Origin: Gammaproteobacteria bacterium
GTDB lineage: Bacteria > Pseudomonadota > Gammaproteobacteria > JAIEPX01
Assembly: GCA_019748175.1 (NCBI GenBank)
Contig: JAIEPX010000016.1
Coordinates: 1 to 64,000 of the forward strand
DNA length: 64,000 nt
Direction: 5' to 3'
Under the pieces are notes generated by a model that was not told where the DNA came from, made no database searches, and saw only the letters and a list, made by a program, of their open reading frames with translations. Positions 10,801 through 19,646 of this stretch are shown here, piece by piece. A program made the translations under genes and the position numbers. Each line of letters starts with the position of its first letter. Position 1 is the stretch's first letter.

Positions 10801-11280
10801 CTCAAAGACCAACTTGCAGCCCTCAAAGCTGCTAATGTATCCAGTACTAACTCTGATGAAACTCATTCGGCCACCAATGCTGCTCCCACACCACCGCCTC
10901 CTCCACCTGCTGCCGCTCCTGCGCCACCTCCTCCTCCAGGAGTAAATTCAACTCCCGCTACTCCGTACCGAAAAAGTACTACAACTAGTAACACTTCTGC
11001 ATTTTTTGCTCAACCTCCTAATCCTGAAGATCAACCTTCTGCTACTAAAGAAAAAAAACCATTATCACTTGCAGAAGAATTTGCTTTAAGACAACAATCC
11101 GGTGCCTCACTTCGTCATGTAGAGGTTAAAGAGAAACCCGCGACTGTTCTAGGAGGTTCTAACAATCTTGTCGCTAATGCACTCTTTAACAAGTTTGCTA
11201 GCTTGCGAAAACTTAAGGAAGAAGAGGAAGCTCAAAATGGAGATAGTAGTGACGAAGATTCTGGATTTGATAATAATTAA
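7864..11280 (+). CDS. Large coiled-coil protein with polyproline tracts and a WH2-like/acidic C terminus, putative actin-targeting effector
   Basis: This is a 1138-residue protein. Residues about 1-130 match the N-terminal domain of the preceding gene (KAWYHKERV ... NPKWTHERIED ... FAWFSPLRGYMRD). Residues about 165-330 and 385-645 are heptad-rich coiled coil. The first block holds tandem copies of a unit with QTKTQELTDLKKQ and QTKTKELSDSKEQ. Proline tracts occur at about 336-355, 873-900 and 1006-1026. The last 70 residues run EFALRQQSGASLRHVEVKE (about 1074-1092, like a WH2 motif with its LKxV-type end), then an amphipathic helix ALFNKFASLRKLKEEEE, then an acidic tail GDSSDEDSGFDNN. The order proline-rich, WH2, central helix, acidic is that of WASP-family and rickettsial RickA proteins. 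It lacks the tail tryptophan of classic acidic regions. No signal peptide is present. Host-actin function is inferred. Confidence 0.8.
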   Translation: MTKLHIEENVAKDFFDEAQRKRDKFKQKLTTALKEYSKAWYHKERVDYQKKNPKWTHERIEDVNALNKIINESSTTTDLAEKIIDYIDGDNDHFWFAWFSPLRGYMRDVVESFTDKHDTKTIDHDLKLFSDKLQDKSSSSAQRKNSDSLSDSITDDDSQTEDKTEFQERIDEFTKQLKAVTKQLRKKNSELENKASELAELKKLIETNKDPQIQQLTQELTEARKQFEQKAGELQTKTQELTDLKKQSGSQKDTQLQALAQELETAKQQLEQKARDLQTKTKELSDSKEQHQTEKDAYTLELTTAKQRMKQKLEELKAKRAEPIQPETIKVAAPKQAPPVKRALPPGPPKSPATSSSTSALAAVASTQVPVVVTHNENDLIMLKQTLAETQGKLDSAEREKHVLLEKAKEFEAKIKAAEETSAKLNTSEQEKHALVEQVAQLTAQTQELPGLRGAYTASELQIKSLEDQLSTLRTSTDQSGLLEQTQAKIRTLEEEKQAHAKRAQDLESQLVDQQELNQVLTAASKEFDNTLEQKAKQLEEQIGVLQQSRNELTQTKDLLSSALKEQGALQEKLEQSNAENKKLIEANQTLKKENLTQGEKINAQSKKIQSLQTIITELKEKFTQFQSIANNVVDSLSTMFQSAAMYFRKAIVDKKVTAKPAAKSKTSPESSTQGVIKDEKRKSGLGFGKNKGAKDSSSEEAKAEKGTKKIGTFFGSLGKKGGEVAAVAKENIVVNLADLDGKPLRDAARKQIGAKQGDAYNLTVDSIVPGTSKTAEEIVGEFFTSDNALATAFNLADQLIATASNEIVYDDSVDRTLERDIELEKDLLHAKSENDSLRRQIAEQLTLISKSKEVATQHLIPSNLIVEIEAKADLPPPPPVRVENDEDDAPPLPPEFDEAISQSTLKEVERIRQLEQELATEKEQTTLLRAELDTVKSKALDTTQTVVAPILSAQPAITDLSPTVPLEQFKSLQTEFDKLKDQLAALKAANVSSTNSDETHSATNAAPTPPPPPPAAAPAPPPPPGVNSTPATPYRKSTTTSNTSAFFAQPPNPEDQPSATKEKKPLSLAEEFALRQQSGASLRHVEVKEKPATVLGGSNNLVANALFNKFASLRKLKEEEEAQNGDSSDEDSGFDNN

Positions 11281-11292
11281 CTACTATTAATA

Positions 11293-12282
11293 TTATGACT
11301 CATGTTTGATGTTATTCAATCTTAGGGCTAGACTCTCCCAAAACGCTTCGGGGAGTCTGGCCGAGATGGGCAAATACCACCAGTTAGACCGTGCAAAACG
11401 CTGACATTTCACTGCATCTTTTTCAGTCATGATAATGGGTGTCACATCCGTAAAAGCAAAATCAGTAGCATCAAATTCATAATGATCTGGAAAAGAATGC
11501 TTTCGTGATTTAAAACCTTGTTGATCCAAGTAGTCAAAAAATCGTTGCGGGTTTCCAATGCCTGCAAAAGCAAAAACTTCTTCTGAGACTTTTTCTTTTT
11601 CTAATATGATCGAAGGATTAATAAGATTTTTTACAGCACCATAATCGAATTCCATACAGAATCCGTTGGGTATTTCTGTTCCATTGCTCACAATCAAATC
11701 AACATTTTGTGCTCGATCTGCAGTTTCTCGCAAGGGGCCGGCTGGAAATAAATGACCATTTCCAAAGCCTCGCTGTCCATCAATCACAAGGATTTCAATA
11801 TCACGTCCTAAAGCGGTATGTTGCAACCCGTCATCACTGATGATAATGCTGCAATTTAATTCATTCACCAATAATTGCGCACCCCTCACTCGATTGGGAT
11901 CCACTATGACAGGACACTGAGTTCTATGAGCAATGACCAATGCCTCATCACCCGCTTCTGAAGCAAGTGAATTTTCTGATACGCGCAAAGGATAGTTTTT
12001 ACTGCGACCACTGTACCCTCGAGAAATAATACCGGGTCGCTCACCGCGCTCAATTAACCAATTGGCCAATGCAATAACTAAAGGCGTTTTACCAGTACCG
12101 CCCACAGTAAGATTTCCAACGACAATAACAGGAACAGATAATCTATGAATTTTTAAACGTTTTTTTCGGTATAGCCACTGTCGAAAATCGATAATGCCTT
12201 TATAGACGTAACTCAGGGGCAGTAAAATTGAAACCAGCGTGGTATCATCTTTTCCATACCAAATTTTTTCATACCACCTCAT
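11293..12282 (-). CDS. lpxK: Tetraacyldisaccharide 4'-kinase
   Basis: LpxK phosphorylates the 4' position of the lipid A disaccharide at the inner face of the cytoplasmic membrane, giving lipid IVA. At 329 residues it is full length. The Walker A motif GNLTVGGTGKT is at residues 56-66, and a hydrophobic/amphipathic N-terminal segment (about 14-30) serves as the membrane anchor. IIISDDGLQH carries the conserved DDGLQH signature and RGFGNGHLFPAGPLRE the next conserved block. It overlaps msbA by one base (TAATG), so the two form one transcription unit that makes and flips lipid A. Confidence 0.95.
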   Translation of the reverse strand: MRWYEKIWYGKDDTTLVSILLPLSYVYKGIIDFRQWLYRKKRLKIHRLSVPVIVVGNLTVGGTGKTPLVIALANWLIERGERPGIISRGYSGRSKNYPLRVSENSLASEAGDEALVIAHRTQCPVIVDPNRVRGAQLLVNELNCSIIISDDGLQHTALGRDIEILVIDGQRGFGNGHLFPAGPLRETADRAQNVDLIVSNGTEIPNGFCMEFDYGAVKNLINPSIILEKEKVSEEVFAFAGIGNPQRFFDYLDQQGFKSRKHSFPDHYEFDATDFAFTDVTPIIMTEKDAVKCQRFARSNWWYLPISARLPEAFWESLALRLNNIKHES

Positions 12283-14081
12283 TAGTGGATGGCTTCCATC
12301 GGTAATTCAACCGTTTCTGCTGCAACATCCTGGAACTGCAAACGATATAAATTAGCGTATTGACCATTCAGTGCAAGTAATTGTTCATGGGTTCCCGATT
12401 CAATAATTTGACCGTGCTCAAAAACACAAATTCGATCTGCAGATTCAATCGTCGATAAACGGTGAGCAATCACCAAGGTTGTTCGTTGTCGCATCAACGC
12501 CTGCAGGGCAGCTTGAATATGACGTTCTGATTCTGTATCTAAAGCAGAAGTTGCTTCGTCCAAAATTAATATCGGCGCGTCTTTTAATAGTGCGCGAGCG
12601 ATCGCAATACGTTGTCGTTGCCCACCCGATAACAACACACCATCTTCACCAATGATGCTTTGAAATCCTTTAGGCAGTTGTTCGATAAATTCCAACGCGT
12701 GCGCAATTTTGGCGATATGGCGTAATTCCTCTTCTTCAACGACTCGCCCTGCTCCGTAACAAATATTCGCTGCAATGGTGTCGTTAAATAAATTCACTTT
12801 TTGAGATACTAAAGCAAATTGTCGTCGCAAATCAGATAATCGATATTCTCGGAGGTCTAAACCATCGAGTAAAATGTTACCGGATTGTATTTCATAAAAC
12901 CGGGGTAATAAACTGACTAAGCTCGATTTTCCTGCACCCGAACGTCCCACCAGCGCAACTGTTTCGCCTGGTTTAATTTCTAAATTAATGCTGGATAAAA
13001 CATCATGCTCAGATTGTGAATAGCGAAAATTAACCTCTTTAAATTGAATATGTCCACGTGCCCGAGCTAATGGAATTCGACCGTTATCGGGTTCAGGCTC
13101 TAAATCCAATAAATTAAATACACTTGCTGCACCCGCCACACCTTTTTGAATCATGGTATTGATGCGTGACATTCGTCGTAATGGACGCAATAGCGATAAC
13201 ATTGCTGCTACCATAGCAGCAAAACTTCCTGCACTGACTTGGCTACCCGGTGCTGTAGCAAGATAGAGTGTCAGCGCAATGGGGATAGCTGCTAATAATT
13301 GTACGACTGAAGAGCCCAATGTGTCTGCAACCACCATCTTTAATTCACGTCGCTGATTGCTATTAATCACACGGGTAAATTTATCACGCTCGTATTGCTC
13401 TCCTCCAAAGGTACGCACTACACGGTACCCTTCGATCGTTTCTTCCGCGACATGAGCGACACTTCCCATGGATTCTTGTACGCCTAAACTTAACTTTCTC
13501 AATCTTAAACTGCTGTATTTTACAGAAAATGCAATCAGAGGTGCCATAATTAAAAACAATAATGAAAGCTGCCAGCTGATAATAAACATCACGGCTAATA
13601 GACCAAAAAATAAACACCCTTCTTGAATTAAGGTGATAAATGCGTACGTTGCTGCTTCAGAAACTTGTTCAGTATTATAAGTTATGAGCGATAACAATTG
13701 ACCAGAGCTATGTTCATCAAAAAATTTCGCGGGTAATCGCAAAAGGTGATTAAATATATTTTGACGAAAATCGCGAACGACAAAACGTCCTACTTTAGAA
13801 ATATGATAATTCGACGAGAGATTTGTGATGCCTCGTACCACGAATAATGCAATCACTCCTAATGGCAACCAATGAATAAAAGCCATATCTCGATCAATAA
13901 AGCCTCTATTGATAACAGGTTTTATCATCCACGCTAAACTTGCGTCAACCAACGCACCAATAATGGTTGCGATAATTCCCAGAGTGAAAAGCTTCCAGTA
14001 AGGCATAATGGAATGCAATAAACGTCTATAGGTTTCCAATGCTGCTTGATCTTTAAAAATTTTAACTACATTAACGCTCAT
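12282..14081 (-). CDS. msbA: Lipid A/lipopolysaccharide core flippase MsbA (ABC transporter)
   Basis: A fused ABC exporter of about 599 residues: a six-helix transmembrane domain (about residues 25-310) and an ATPase domain with Walker A GRSGAGKSS, signature LSGGQRQRIAIARAL, Walker B ILILDEATSALD and the H-loop VIAHRLST. As MsbA it flips lipid A-core from the inner to the outer leaflet, and the linkage to lpxK supports that over a peptide exporter. I place the start at the ATG at 14081 (MSVNVVKIF), preceded by a GGA at good spacing; a TTG at 14096 would add five residues. It is the first gene of the msbA-lpxK unit, with comEC upstream in the same direction (69 bp gap). Confidence 0.93.
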   Translation of the reverse strand: MSVNVVKIFKDQAALETYRRLLHSIMPYWKLFTLGIIATIIGALVDASLAWMIKPVINRGFIDRDMAFIHWLPLGVIALFVVRGITNLSSNYHISKVGRFVVRDFRQNIFNHLLRLPAKFFDEHSSGQLLSLITYNTEQVSEAATYAFITLIQEGCLFFGLLAVMFIISWQLSLLFLIMAPLIAFSVKYSSLRLRKLSLGVQESMGSVAHVAEETIEGYRVVRTFGGEQYERDKFTRVINSNQRRELKMVVADTLGSSVVQLLAAIPIALTLYLATAPGSQVSAGSFAAMVAAMLSLLRPLRRMSRINTMIQKGVAGAASVFNLLDLEPEPDNGRIPLARARGHIQFKEVNFRYSQSEHDVLSSINLEIKPGETVALVGRSGAGKSSLVSLLPRFYEIQSGNILLDGLDLREYRLSDLRRQFALVSQKVNLFNDTIAANICYGAGRVVEEEELRHIAKIAHALEFIEQLPKGFQSIIGEDGVLLSGGQRQRIAIARALLKDAPILILDEATSALDTESERHIQAALQALMRQRTTLVIAHRLSTIESADRICVFEHGQIIESGTHEQLLALNGQYANLYRLQFQDVAAETVELPMEAIH

Positions 14082-14150
14082 ATCTGTATTCCACAACTTA
14101 GCTATATCTTGATATCCAAGCCGTCCATTATACCAGCCCTTAGTTGGCTT

Positions 14151-16535
14151 TCATATCCCGGATGGCCTCCAAAACTCGCTATGGCTTGCTCTATAATGCC
14201 GCCATTGCCTATCCCCACCGATGGTATAGCTTATCGCACCGGAGGTCACCGTATCAAACAACTGAGTTCCCTTCTTAAGATAGCGTTCAACCACTTCCTT
14301 ATTAGGATGCCTATAACGATTACGGTAGCCATAGGACAGGATGGCCACTGTTGGATGAACTGCCGCAAGAAAATCAGAGGTAGACGAGGTTTTGCTACCA
14401 TGATGTGGAGCAATCAAAATACTACTAGATAATTGTTCTGCGTGCTGCTGAGTTAGCCAGCGCTCTGCAGTCTTTTCAATATCACCGGTGAATAAAACAG
14501 AACCATAATCACTACTTACTTTGAGTACGCAACTTTTATCGTTGGCTTTACCCTCTACATTCGAATCAGGATGTAAAAATTCAAATCTCACACCATCCCA
14601 CTTCCACGTAATACCTCTGATACATTCTGATATTTTAACAGCACTTGCTTGTTCATTAAGTTGCTGATTGATTTTATCGACCGCACTGGTATAGATTTTT
14701 TTTACTGTGAATGATCTCACTACTGCCGAAGCTCCACCCGCGTGATCATTATCGCCATGACTCAATATTAGAGCATCAATTTGATGTATTTTTTCATTAA
14801 TTAAATAAGGAACCACAATCTGTTGACCACAATCAAGCTGTGGTGAAAATTTCGCACCAGTATCATAAATGACAGCGTGATTTCGGGTTGTAACAACCGT
14901 TGCTAATCCCTGGCCCACATCCAAAACACTGAGCTTAAATTGTCCAACTTGCACAGGAAAAGTATTAGGGAGTGCTAGTGGCACAAGTCCGACTAACCCA
15001 ACCCAACGCCAATTTTTTTGTGTAAAAACCAACAATGCACAACCACTGAATACCACTACAATTTCCCAGACATGAGTAAAACTATAATTCCATACCGCCC
15101 ATTGTTGTTGGCTCAACCACTGCAGTGACACACCTAATAGTGCCAATAAATATGTCGCGCACGAAAAAAATAATTTGGCTAAATAAACATTCGTATTGAC
15201 CAATGCCGTACCTAATAATACTAAAGGTAAAATAAGCACCCCCATTAAGGGTATTGCGATTAAGTTAGATACTAGGCTCACCAACGACACTTGGTGAAAG
15301 TACCAACACGATAAAGGCAATAAGCCTATTAAGCAAATCCATTGTGTTTGCAGTAGCTGAATAAATTCTTTAATTTTTTTATGTGCCACTTTTTGAACAA
15401 TTAACAAGAGATTATTAAGATCAAAAGACCCCGCAGAACAATCACTATTACTTTTAGGGCATTTGGGTGAGTAATATTGTGCGTATATCAATACAAAAAC
15501 CGCTCCAAACGATAGCCAAAATCCGCTACTCATTACCACACACGGATCCCATAGCAATACAACCCAAACTGCACGAAATAGTGCTGTTTTTACGGTCATA
15601 TGTCGATGTGCAAATTTAGGTAATAATAAAATAGCACACATCACACACGCACGTTGAGTACTGCACGCAAAACCTGCCATTTCGCTGTAAATAATCGCGG
15701 CAAAAATTGCGAATAAAGCTCCAATCATCGGCGAAGGAATCAATTCAGTGACCCGATGAATCTTAGACCACAATCCACACGTTAACCAAAAGACCAAAGC
15801 TGCCACCATACCAACATGCAAACCAGAAATTGCTAATAAATGCGCAGTCCCTGTTCGTTGTGCAATCACTTTTTGAAAATAAGGAATGTCCCGCGTCCAT
15901 CCCAAATTGAGTGCTGTCACAATTCCAGCTAAAGGATCATCACCTAAAACCTTTTTACAATTCGCTAACAACCTCTCGCGCCATCGCAAAAAACCATACC
16001 CGCTACTTACACCTAAATACTCATTCGTTGCTTTATTAACCACATACCCTTTTCCACTAAAATGCTGCTGCCAACTCCACGCCTCAGAATCAAAACCTCC
16101 TGGGTTCAAATTCCCGTGAGCTCGCTTCAGCCTCACAAACAACTTCCACGATTCTCCTACGTGCACCGCCTTCACCAAACCATACCAGCTCAACCGAAAT
16201 TTCCTACCATCGGAATCAACTACAAAACTAAAACTACAATGCTCTTTATCACACACTGGAATATCACTCACCTTCCCAACAACAACCATCTCCTTACCTT
16301 CCTCACCAACCCTTAACTGCTTACCTAACAATCCAGCACAATGCCAGCCTTGCCAAAACAACCCTAAAAAACAACAACCTACAAATACCCAAACCTTACT
16401 GGTGTACTCCGAATTTCTATACAAGCCTCCTAACACAAAACAAATTCCTGCACCCACAACCAAAACCCACAATTTTGGAATAGCAGACAACTGCATCAGA
16501 CTCCAACATCCGACCAAAAATCCTATTGAATACAT
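14151..16535 (-). CDS. comEC: DNA internalization-related competence protein ComEC/Rec2
   Basis: ComEC forms the inner-membrane channel that imports single-stranded DNA during natural transformation. This 794-residue protein has all three parts: an N-terminal membrane segment plus the DUF4131/OB-like region, the central competence domain with many helices (TGTAHLLAISGLHVGM near residue 230 is the family hallmark), and a C-terminal metallo-beta-lactamase-like domain (LDVGQGLATVV and LSHGDNDHAGG with the metal-binding HxDxxH-like residues, later IAPHHGSKTS). It appears intact. Whether the cell is competent depends on other com/pil genes outside the window. Same strand as msbA-lpxK. Confidence 0.93.
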   Translation of the reverse strand: MYSIGFLVGCWSLMQLSAIPKLWVLVVGAGICFVLGGLYRNSEYTSKVWVFVGCCFLGLFWQGWHCAGLLGKQLRVGEEGKEMVVVGKVSDIPVCDKEHCSFSFVVDSDGRKFRLSWYGLVKAVHVGESWKLFVRLKRAHGNLNPGGFDSEAWSWQQHFSGKGYVVNKATNEYLGVSSGYGFLRWRERLLANCKKVLGDDPLAGIVTALNLGWTRDIPYFQKVIAQRTGTAHLLAISGLHVGMVAALVFWLTCGLWSKIHRVTELIPSPMIGALFAIFAAIIYSEMAGFACSTQRACVMCAILLLPKFAHRHMTVKTALFRAVWVVLLWDPCVVMSSGFWLSFGAVFVLIYAQYYSPKCPKSNSDCSAGSFDLNNLLLIVQKVAHKKIKEFIQLLQTQWICLIGLLPLSCWYFHQVSLVSLVSNLIAIPLMGVLILPLVLLGTALVNTNVYLAKLFFSCATYLLALLGVSLQWLSQQQWAVWNYSFTHVWEIVVVFSGCALLVFTQKNWRWVGLVGLVPLALPNTFPVQVGQFKLSVLDVGQGLATVVTTRNHAVIYDTGAKFSPQLDCGQQIVVPYLINEKIHQIDALILSHGDNDHAGGASAVVRSFTVKKIYTSAVDKINQQLNEQASAVKISECIRGITWKWDGVRFEFLHPDSNVEGKANDKSCVLKVSSDYGSVLFTGDIEKTAERWLTQQHAEQLSSSILIAPHHGSKTSSTSDFLAAVHPTVAILSYGYRNRYRHPNKEVVERYLKKGTQLFDTVTSGAISYTIGGDRQWRHYRASHSEFWRPSGI

Positions 16536-17126
16536 CTCATTTTCACCTAATAATTTTGCCTAACAAAAAACAGGGGTTTTAAAAAATAGTTACGAGTTGG
16601 ACTGGGCAAGACGTCCTTTTCAAGAACACAATCATCTCGTACAAATTCGTTGCGTTCTTATAGTCGGCGTTACAATCCGACTGTCTTTCCGAAAATGGCT
16701 CGCTCGGGTCCCCCTCGCTGCGCTTTATTTTTCTCCAAGAAAGTCGGATTCTTCGCCTACGCGACTCAGGATAGTTAAATTTTATTGCCACCAGCAAAGC
16801 TAATAGAATCTGTTCTCTTTTTTACGAAAACTATCCAGAGCCAGCGAAATAAAAATTTAGCACGGTGTTGAGAAGACTGGGCAAGATCTACCTTTTCAAG
16901 ATCGTTGAGGACATGGATGTCCAAACGAAGCCTACAGGGATGTATTTACGGCGGTCTTGAAAAGGTCGTCTTGCCCAGTCAAACTCCTTAGAATCTCTTC
17001 ATATCTTCGTCTTCAGTAATTTAGGCGTAAAAGCAGTCGGATTCTCACGCCGATTTTAAAAACCTAACGAATTTTGATAGAAAATCTTATCCTAAGGAAC
17101 AAACGTAGTACTACGCAATTGACACC
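16536..17126. other. 590-bp gene-free gap filled with decayed repeats
   Basis: No convincing gene is present. The two overlapping open frames near 16579-16803 are antisense to each other and lie in repeat sequence. The gap holds three copies of a GACTGGGCAAGA unit (16600-16624 and the two arms of 16875-16980). Its segment around 16745-16797 is similar to 56073-56125 (both read gATTCTt-GCCTAC, then CAGGAT). A further TCGGATTCT occurs near 17038. It looks like an accumulation site for intergenic repeats. Confidence 0.7.
16875..16980. repeat. 106-bp palindrome-ended repeat element (GACTGGGCAAG arms)
   Basis: The left arm 16875-16904 and right arm 16952-16980 are near-perfect inverted repeats beginning GACTGGGCAAGA and including CCTTTTCAAGA. 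The interior carries a palindrome GGACATGGATGTCC (16909-16922) and CTACAGGGATGTATTTACGG. A third arm-like copy lies at 16600-16624 in direct orientation to the left arm. The size and symmetry fit a MITE or palindromic intergenic unit. It encodes nothing. Confidence 0.8.
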
Positions 17127-17336
17127 CTAACTGTCACCAGCACCACGACATTCAGGATTAAGCTCAAGATACAATCGGATTAAAGCAACAACAAGCTTCC
17201 CCGACGCCTTCTCCCCACTCAACAGCCTATGCACCGACCTCCGACTCACCCTAAGCTTCGCTGCCACGGCCGACACACTAAACTCATTATCCTTCATTAT
17301 TTTATATAACAACTCATCTGATTTTAACGGAATCAT
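17127..17336 (-). CDS. Small helix-turn-helix DNA-binding protein
   Basis: A 69-residue protein that is almost entirely an HTH domain (residues about 18-50, SVSAVAAKLRVSRRSVHRLLSGEKASGK), similar in layout to XRE/Fis-type or antitoxin-like regulators. A G-rich Shine-Dalgarno (GGGGGTT) lies 9 bases before the ATG, supporting translation. It stands alone: comEC is 0.8 kb away across repeats and lolD starts a separate unit. No toxin partner is seen next to it. Target unknown. Confidence 0.65.
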   Translation of the reverse strand: MIPLKSDELLYKIMKDNEFSVSAVAAKLRVSRRSVHRLLSGEKASGKLVVALIRLYLELNPECRGAGDS

Positions 17337-17575
17337 TCGCCAACCCCCATCTCAATTAACACCATTCTCAAACTATCTATTTTATATAAATATCTTATTA
17401 AAATATTTTACAATGAATTTCACCATATTTCATGGAAAGAAGAAAGGGGAGAATTTACCTAAATCTCGTAAGCATATGCTCACAATGCGTCAGATTTCAG
17501 AAGATTAGAATAGATATCAAAGAGTTAGAAGTTTGAGTGGGCGAGATAGGGGCGTTTCCATCAAGTAGCGAAAAG

Positions 17576-18313
17576 TCACTCAGATTGAAGACTTCCACCC
17601 ACAAGCGTCAAGCGCCTATCTAGGCGATGCGCCAGCTTCAAATCATGGGTAACAATAACAAAACTTGTCTTAAGAGTACTATTTAAATTCAGCATTAATT
17701 CAATAACATGCTGAGCGGTAACATTATCCAAATTACCGGTAGGCTCATCAGCCAGTACACACAATGGATTCGTCACCAACGCTCTGGCAATCGCCACTCG
17801 TTGCCTTTCCCCACCTGAAAGCTCACCGACTCGATGTTTAGCCCGGTGCGCAACACCCACTTTTTCCATTAAATCATAGGCCTTCTCTGAGGCTATCGAA
17901 GGTTTTACCCCTCGAATTAACAGGGGCATACAAATATTTTCAAGCGCATTAAACTCTGTTAAGAGATGATGAAACTGGTACACAAACCCCAAAAACTGAT
18001 TTCTTAAAAATCCACGTTCACGCTGATTCAGTGTATTAATTTCAGTTTCATTAACCCAAATTCGACCCGCAGTAGGCTTATCCAAACCGCCCAGTAATTG
18101 AAGTAATGTACTTTTACCCGATCCTGAAGAGCCTAAAATTGCAAGCATTTCGCCTTCACGAACATTCATGTTAATATTTTTTAATACTTCGACATTCAAA
18201 CTGCCGTCATTAAAGGTTTTCACAAGGCCTTCACATCGCACCACCGCTTTACGATCATCCGACTTACTGGCTTGTTTAACATGCAAAGAAGGTTCTACTG
18301 TGACACTACTCAT
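17576..18313 (-). CDS. lolD: Lipoprotein-releasing ABC transporter ATP-binding protein LolD
   Basis: LolD is the ATPase of the LolCDE complex that extracts outer-membrane lipoproteins from the inner membrane and hands them to LolA. The 245 residues contain Walker A GSSGSGKST, Q-loop YQFHHLL (typical of LolD/MacB ATPases), signature LSGGERQRVAIARAL, Walker B VLADEPTGNLD and an H-loop VTHD. The N terminus has about 20 extra polar residues. It overlaps the upstream lolC by 8 bp, so the two are translationally coupled. Confidence 0.95.
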   Translation of the reverse strand: MSSVTVEPSLHVKQASKSDDRKAVVRCEGLVKTFNDGSLNVEVLKNINMNVREGEMLAILGSSGSGKSTLLQLLGGLDKPTAGRIWVNETEINTLNQRERGFLRNQFLGFVYQFHHLLTEFNALENICMPLLIRGVKPSIASEKAYDLMEKVGVAHRAKHRVGELSGGERQRVAIARALVTNPLCVLADEPTGNLDNVTAQHVIELMLNLNSTLKTSFVIVTHDLKLAHRLDRRLTLVGGSLQSE

Positions 18314-19559
18314 AACGCAACGCCTCCGCTGGTTGAGTTCGTGCCGCAGTCCATGCTGGATAAATTGTCGCTACTAATGCCATGGCAAGCGCAATGAGTG
18401 CGATCTCGGTGACATCACCCCACTCTAGCCGTGAGGGCAAATAATTAATGAAATAAATATTCGAATTGATAAATTGTGTCTGCAGCAATTGCTGAAGTTT
18501 TTCGACTAAATACGTTACGTTAAACGCTAACGCCACTCCCCCTGCTAAACCCATCAAAGTACCCACGACTCCAACGACACAGCCTTGAACCATAAAAGTC
18601 GCCATAATAGTTCCGGGACTTGCACCCAACGTTCTCAGTATCGCAATTTCAGCGCGTTTATCCGTCACCACCATGACTAATGACGAGACTAAATTAAAAG
18701 CAGCAACCGCAATAATCAATACTAAAATCACAAACATCATTGTTTTTTCCATGCGAATGGCTTGAAAAAAACTACCGTATTCATCGGTCCAGTTCGTGAT
18801 GTAATATTTGTTAGATAGTTTATCAATAAGCTCATCTGTTACTCGAGGAGCTGCGTATAACTCACTGACTTTTAGACGTAATCCAGAAACATTATCACCC
18901 AGCTTATACAATTTTTGAGCATCGCCCAGATAAATATAGGCCATCGAAACATCGTATTTAAATCCACCACCGGCTTCAAATATTCCTACCAATGTGTATC
19001 GCTTATAACGAGGAATAATGCCTAAAGGCGTGACACTGGCTTCGGGGATAATGACATTGACTTTATCGCCTAGATCCAAACCTAAATTAGTGGCTAATGT
19101 TTTTCCTAAAACAATCCCATTAGCGCCATTTTTCAAGTCATTAAAAGAACCTGCGATCATATTGATATACAATTGAGATACTTGTTTTTCTCTTTCAGGT
19201 AAAATACCGCTCACCAACACTGGTTGTACGGTTCCCATATTTGACAACATTCCCTGGCCTTGTACATAGGGCGCAATCCCCCGAACATCTTTTAAGTTTT
19301 TGACCCGGTCAGACAAATTCTGCCAATCACTAATTCCACCCGGTTGATAGCTATTAATCGAAACTTGGTTTGCCATGCTAAATATTCGTTCACGAATTTC
19401 ATGATCAAATCCATTCATCACGGAAAGAACAGTAATCAATACCGTTACACCGAGTCCAATGCCTAGCATGGATGCTAATGAAATAAAGGAAATAAAATGA
19501 TTACGACGCTTTGCACGTGTATAACGCAATCCGACAAAAAGAGATACGGGACGAAACAT
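18306..19559 (-). CDS. lolC: Lipoprotein-releasing ABC transporter permease LolC/LolE
   Basis: A 417-residue permease with the LolC/E layout: first membrane helix at about 25-50 (FISFISLASMLGIGLGVTVLITVLSVMNGF), a large periplasmic MacB-like domain (about 55-265), then three helices in a FtsX domain (about 270-405). The N-terminal SLFVGLRYTRAKRRNHFISFIS is characteristic. Only one permease gene is present, so this species probably uses a single LolF-like homodimer with LolD instead of separate LolC and LolE, unless another copy exists outside the window. It is the first gene of the lolC-lolD unit. Confidence 0.92.
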   Translation of the reverse strand: MFRPVSLFVGLRYTRAKRRNHFISFISLASMLGIGLGVTVLITVLSVMNGFDHEIRERIFSMANQVSINSYQPGGISDWQNLSDRVKNLKDVRGIAPYVQGQGMLSNMGTVQPVLVSGILPEREKQVSQLYINMIAGSFNDLKNGANGIVLGKTLATNLGLDLGDKVNVIIPEASVTPLGIIPRYKRYTLVGIFEAGGGFKYDVSMAYIYLGDAQKLYKLGDNVSGLRLKVSELYAAPRVTDELIDKLSNKYYITNWTDEYGSFFQAIRMEKTMMFVILVLIIAVAAFNLVSSLVMVVTDKRAEIAILRTLGASPGTIMATFMVQGCVVGVVGTLMGLAGGVALAFNVTYLVEKLQQLLQTQFINSNIYFINYLPSRLEWGDVTEIALIALAMALVATIYPAWTAARTQPAEALRYE

Positions 19560-19646
19560 TGTAAAAAATTACCTCTCTTAAAGAAAGATTCATTAACAGC
19601 GCAAACTTCAACTAAGACTCAAAATCTGAACATTCAGTTCAATCGT

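Noticed and set aside
14046..14432. 128-codon plus-strand frame over the msbA/comEC junction
   Set aside because: It is antisense to two well-supported genes and resembles no protein family.
16579..16803. Overlapping open frames on both strands in the comEC upstream gap
   Set aside because: They are antisense to each other, lie within repeat sequence, lack a good ribosome-binding site and show biased, low-complexity composition.
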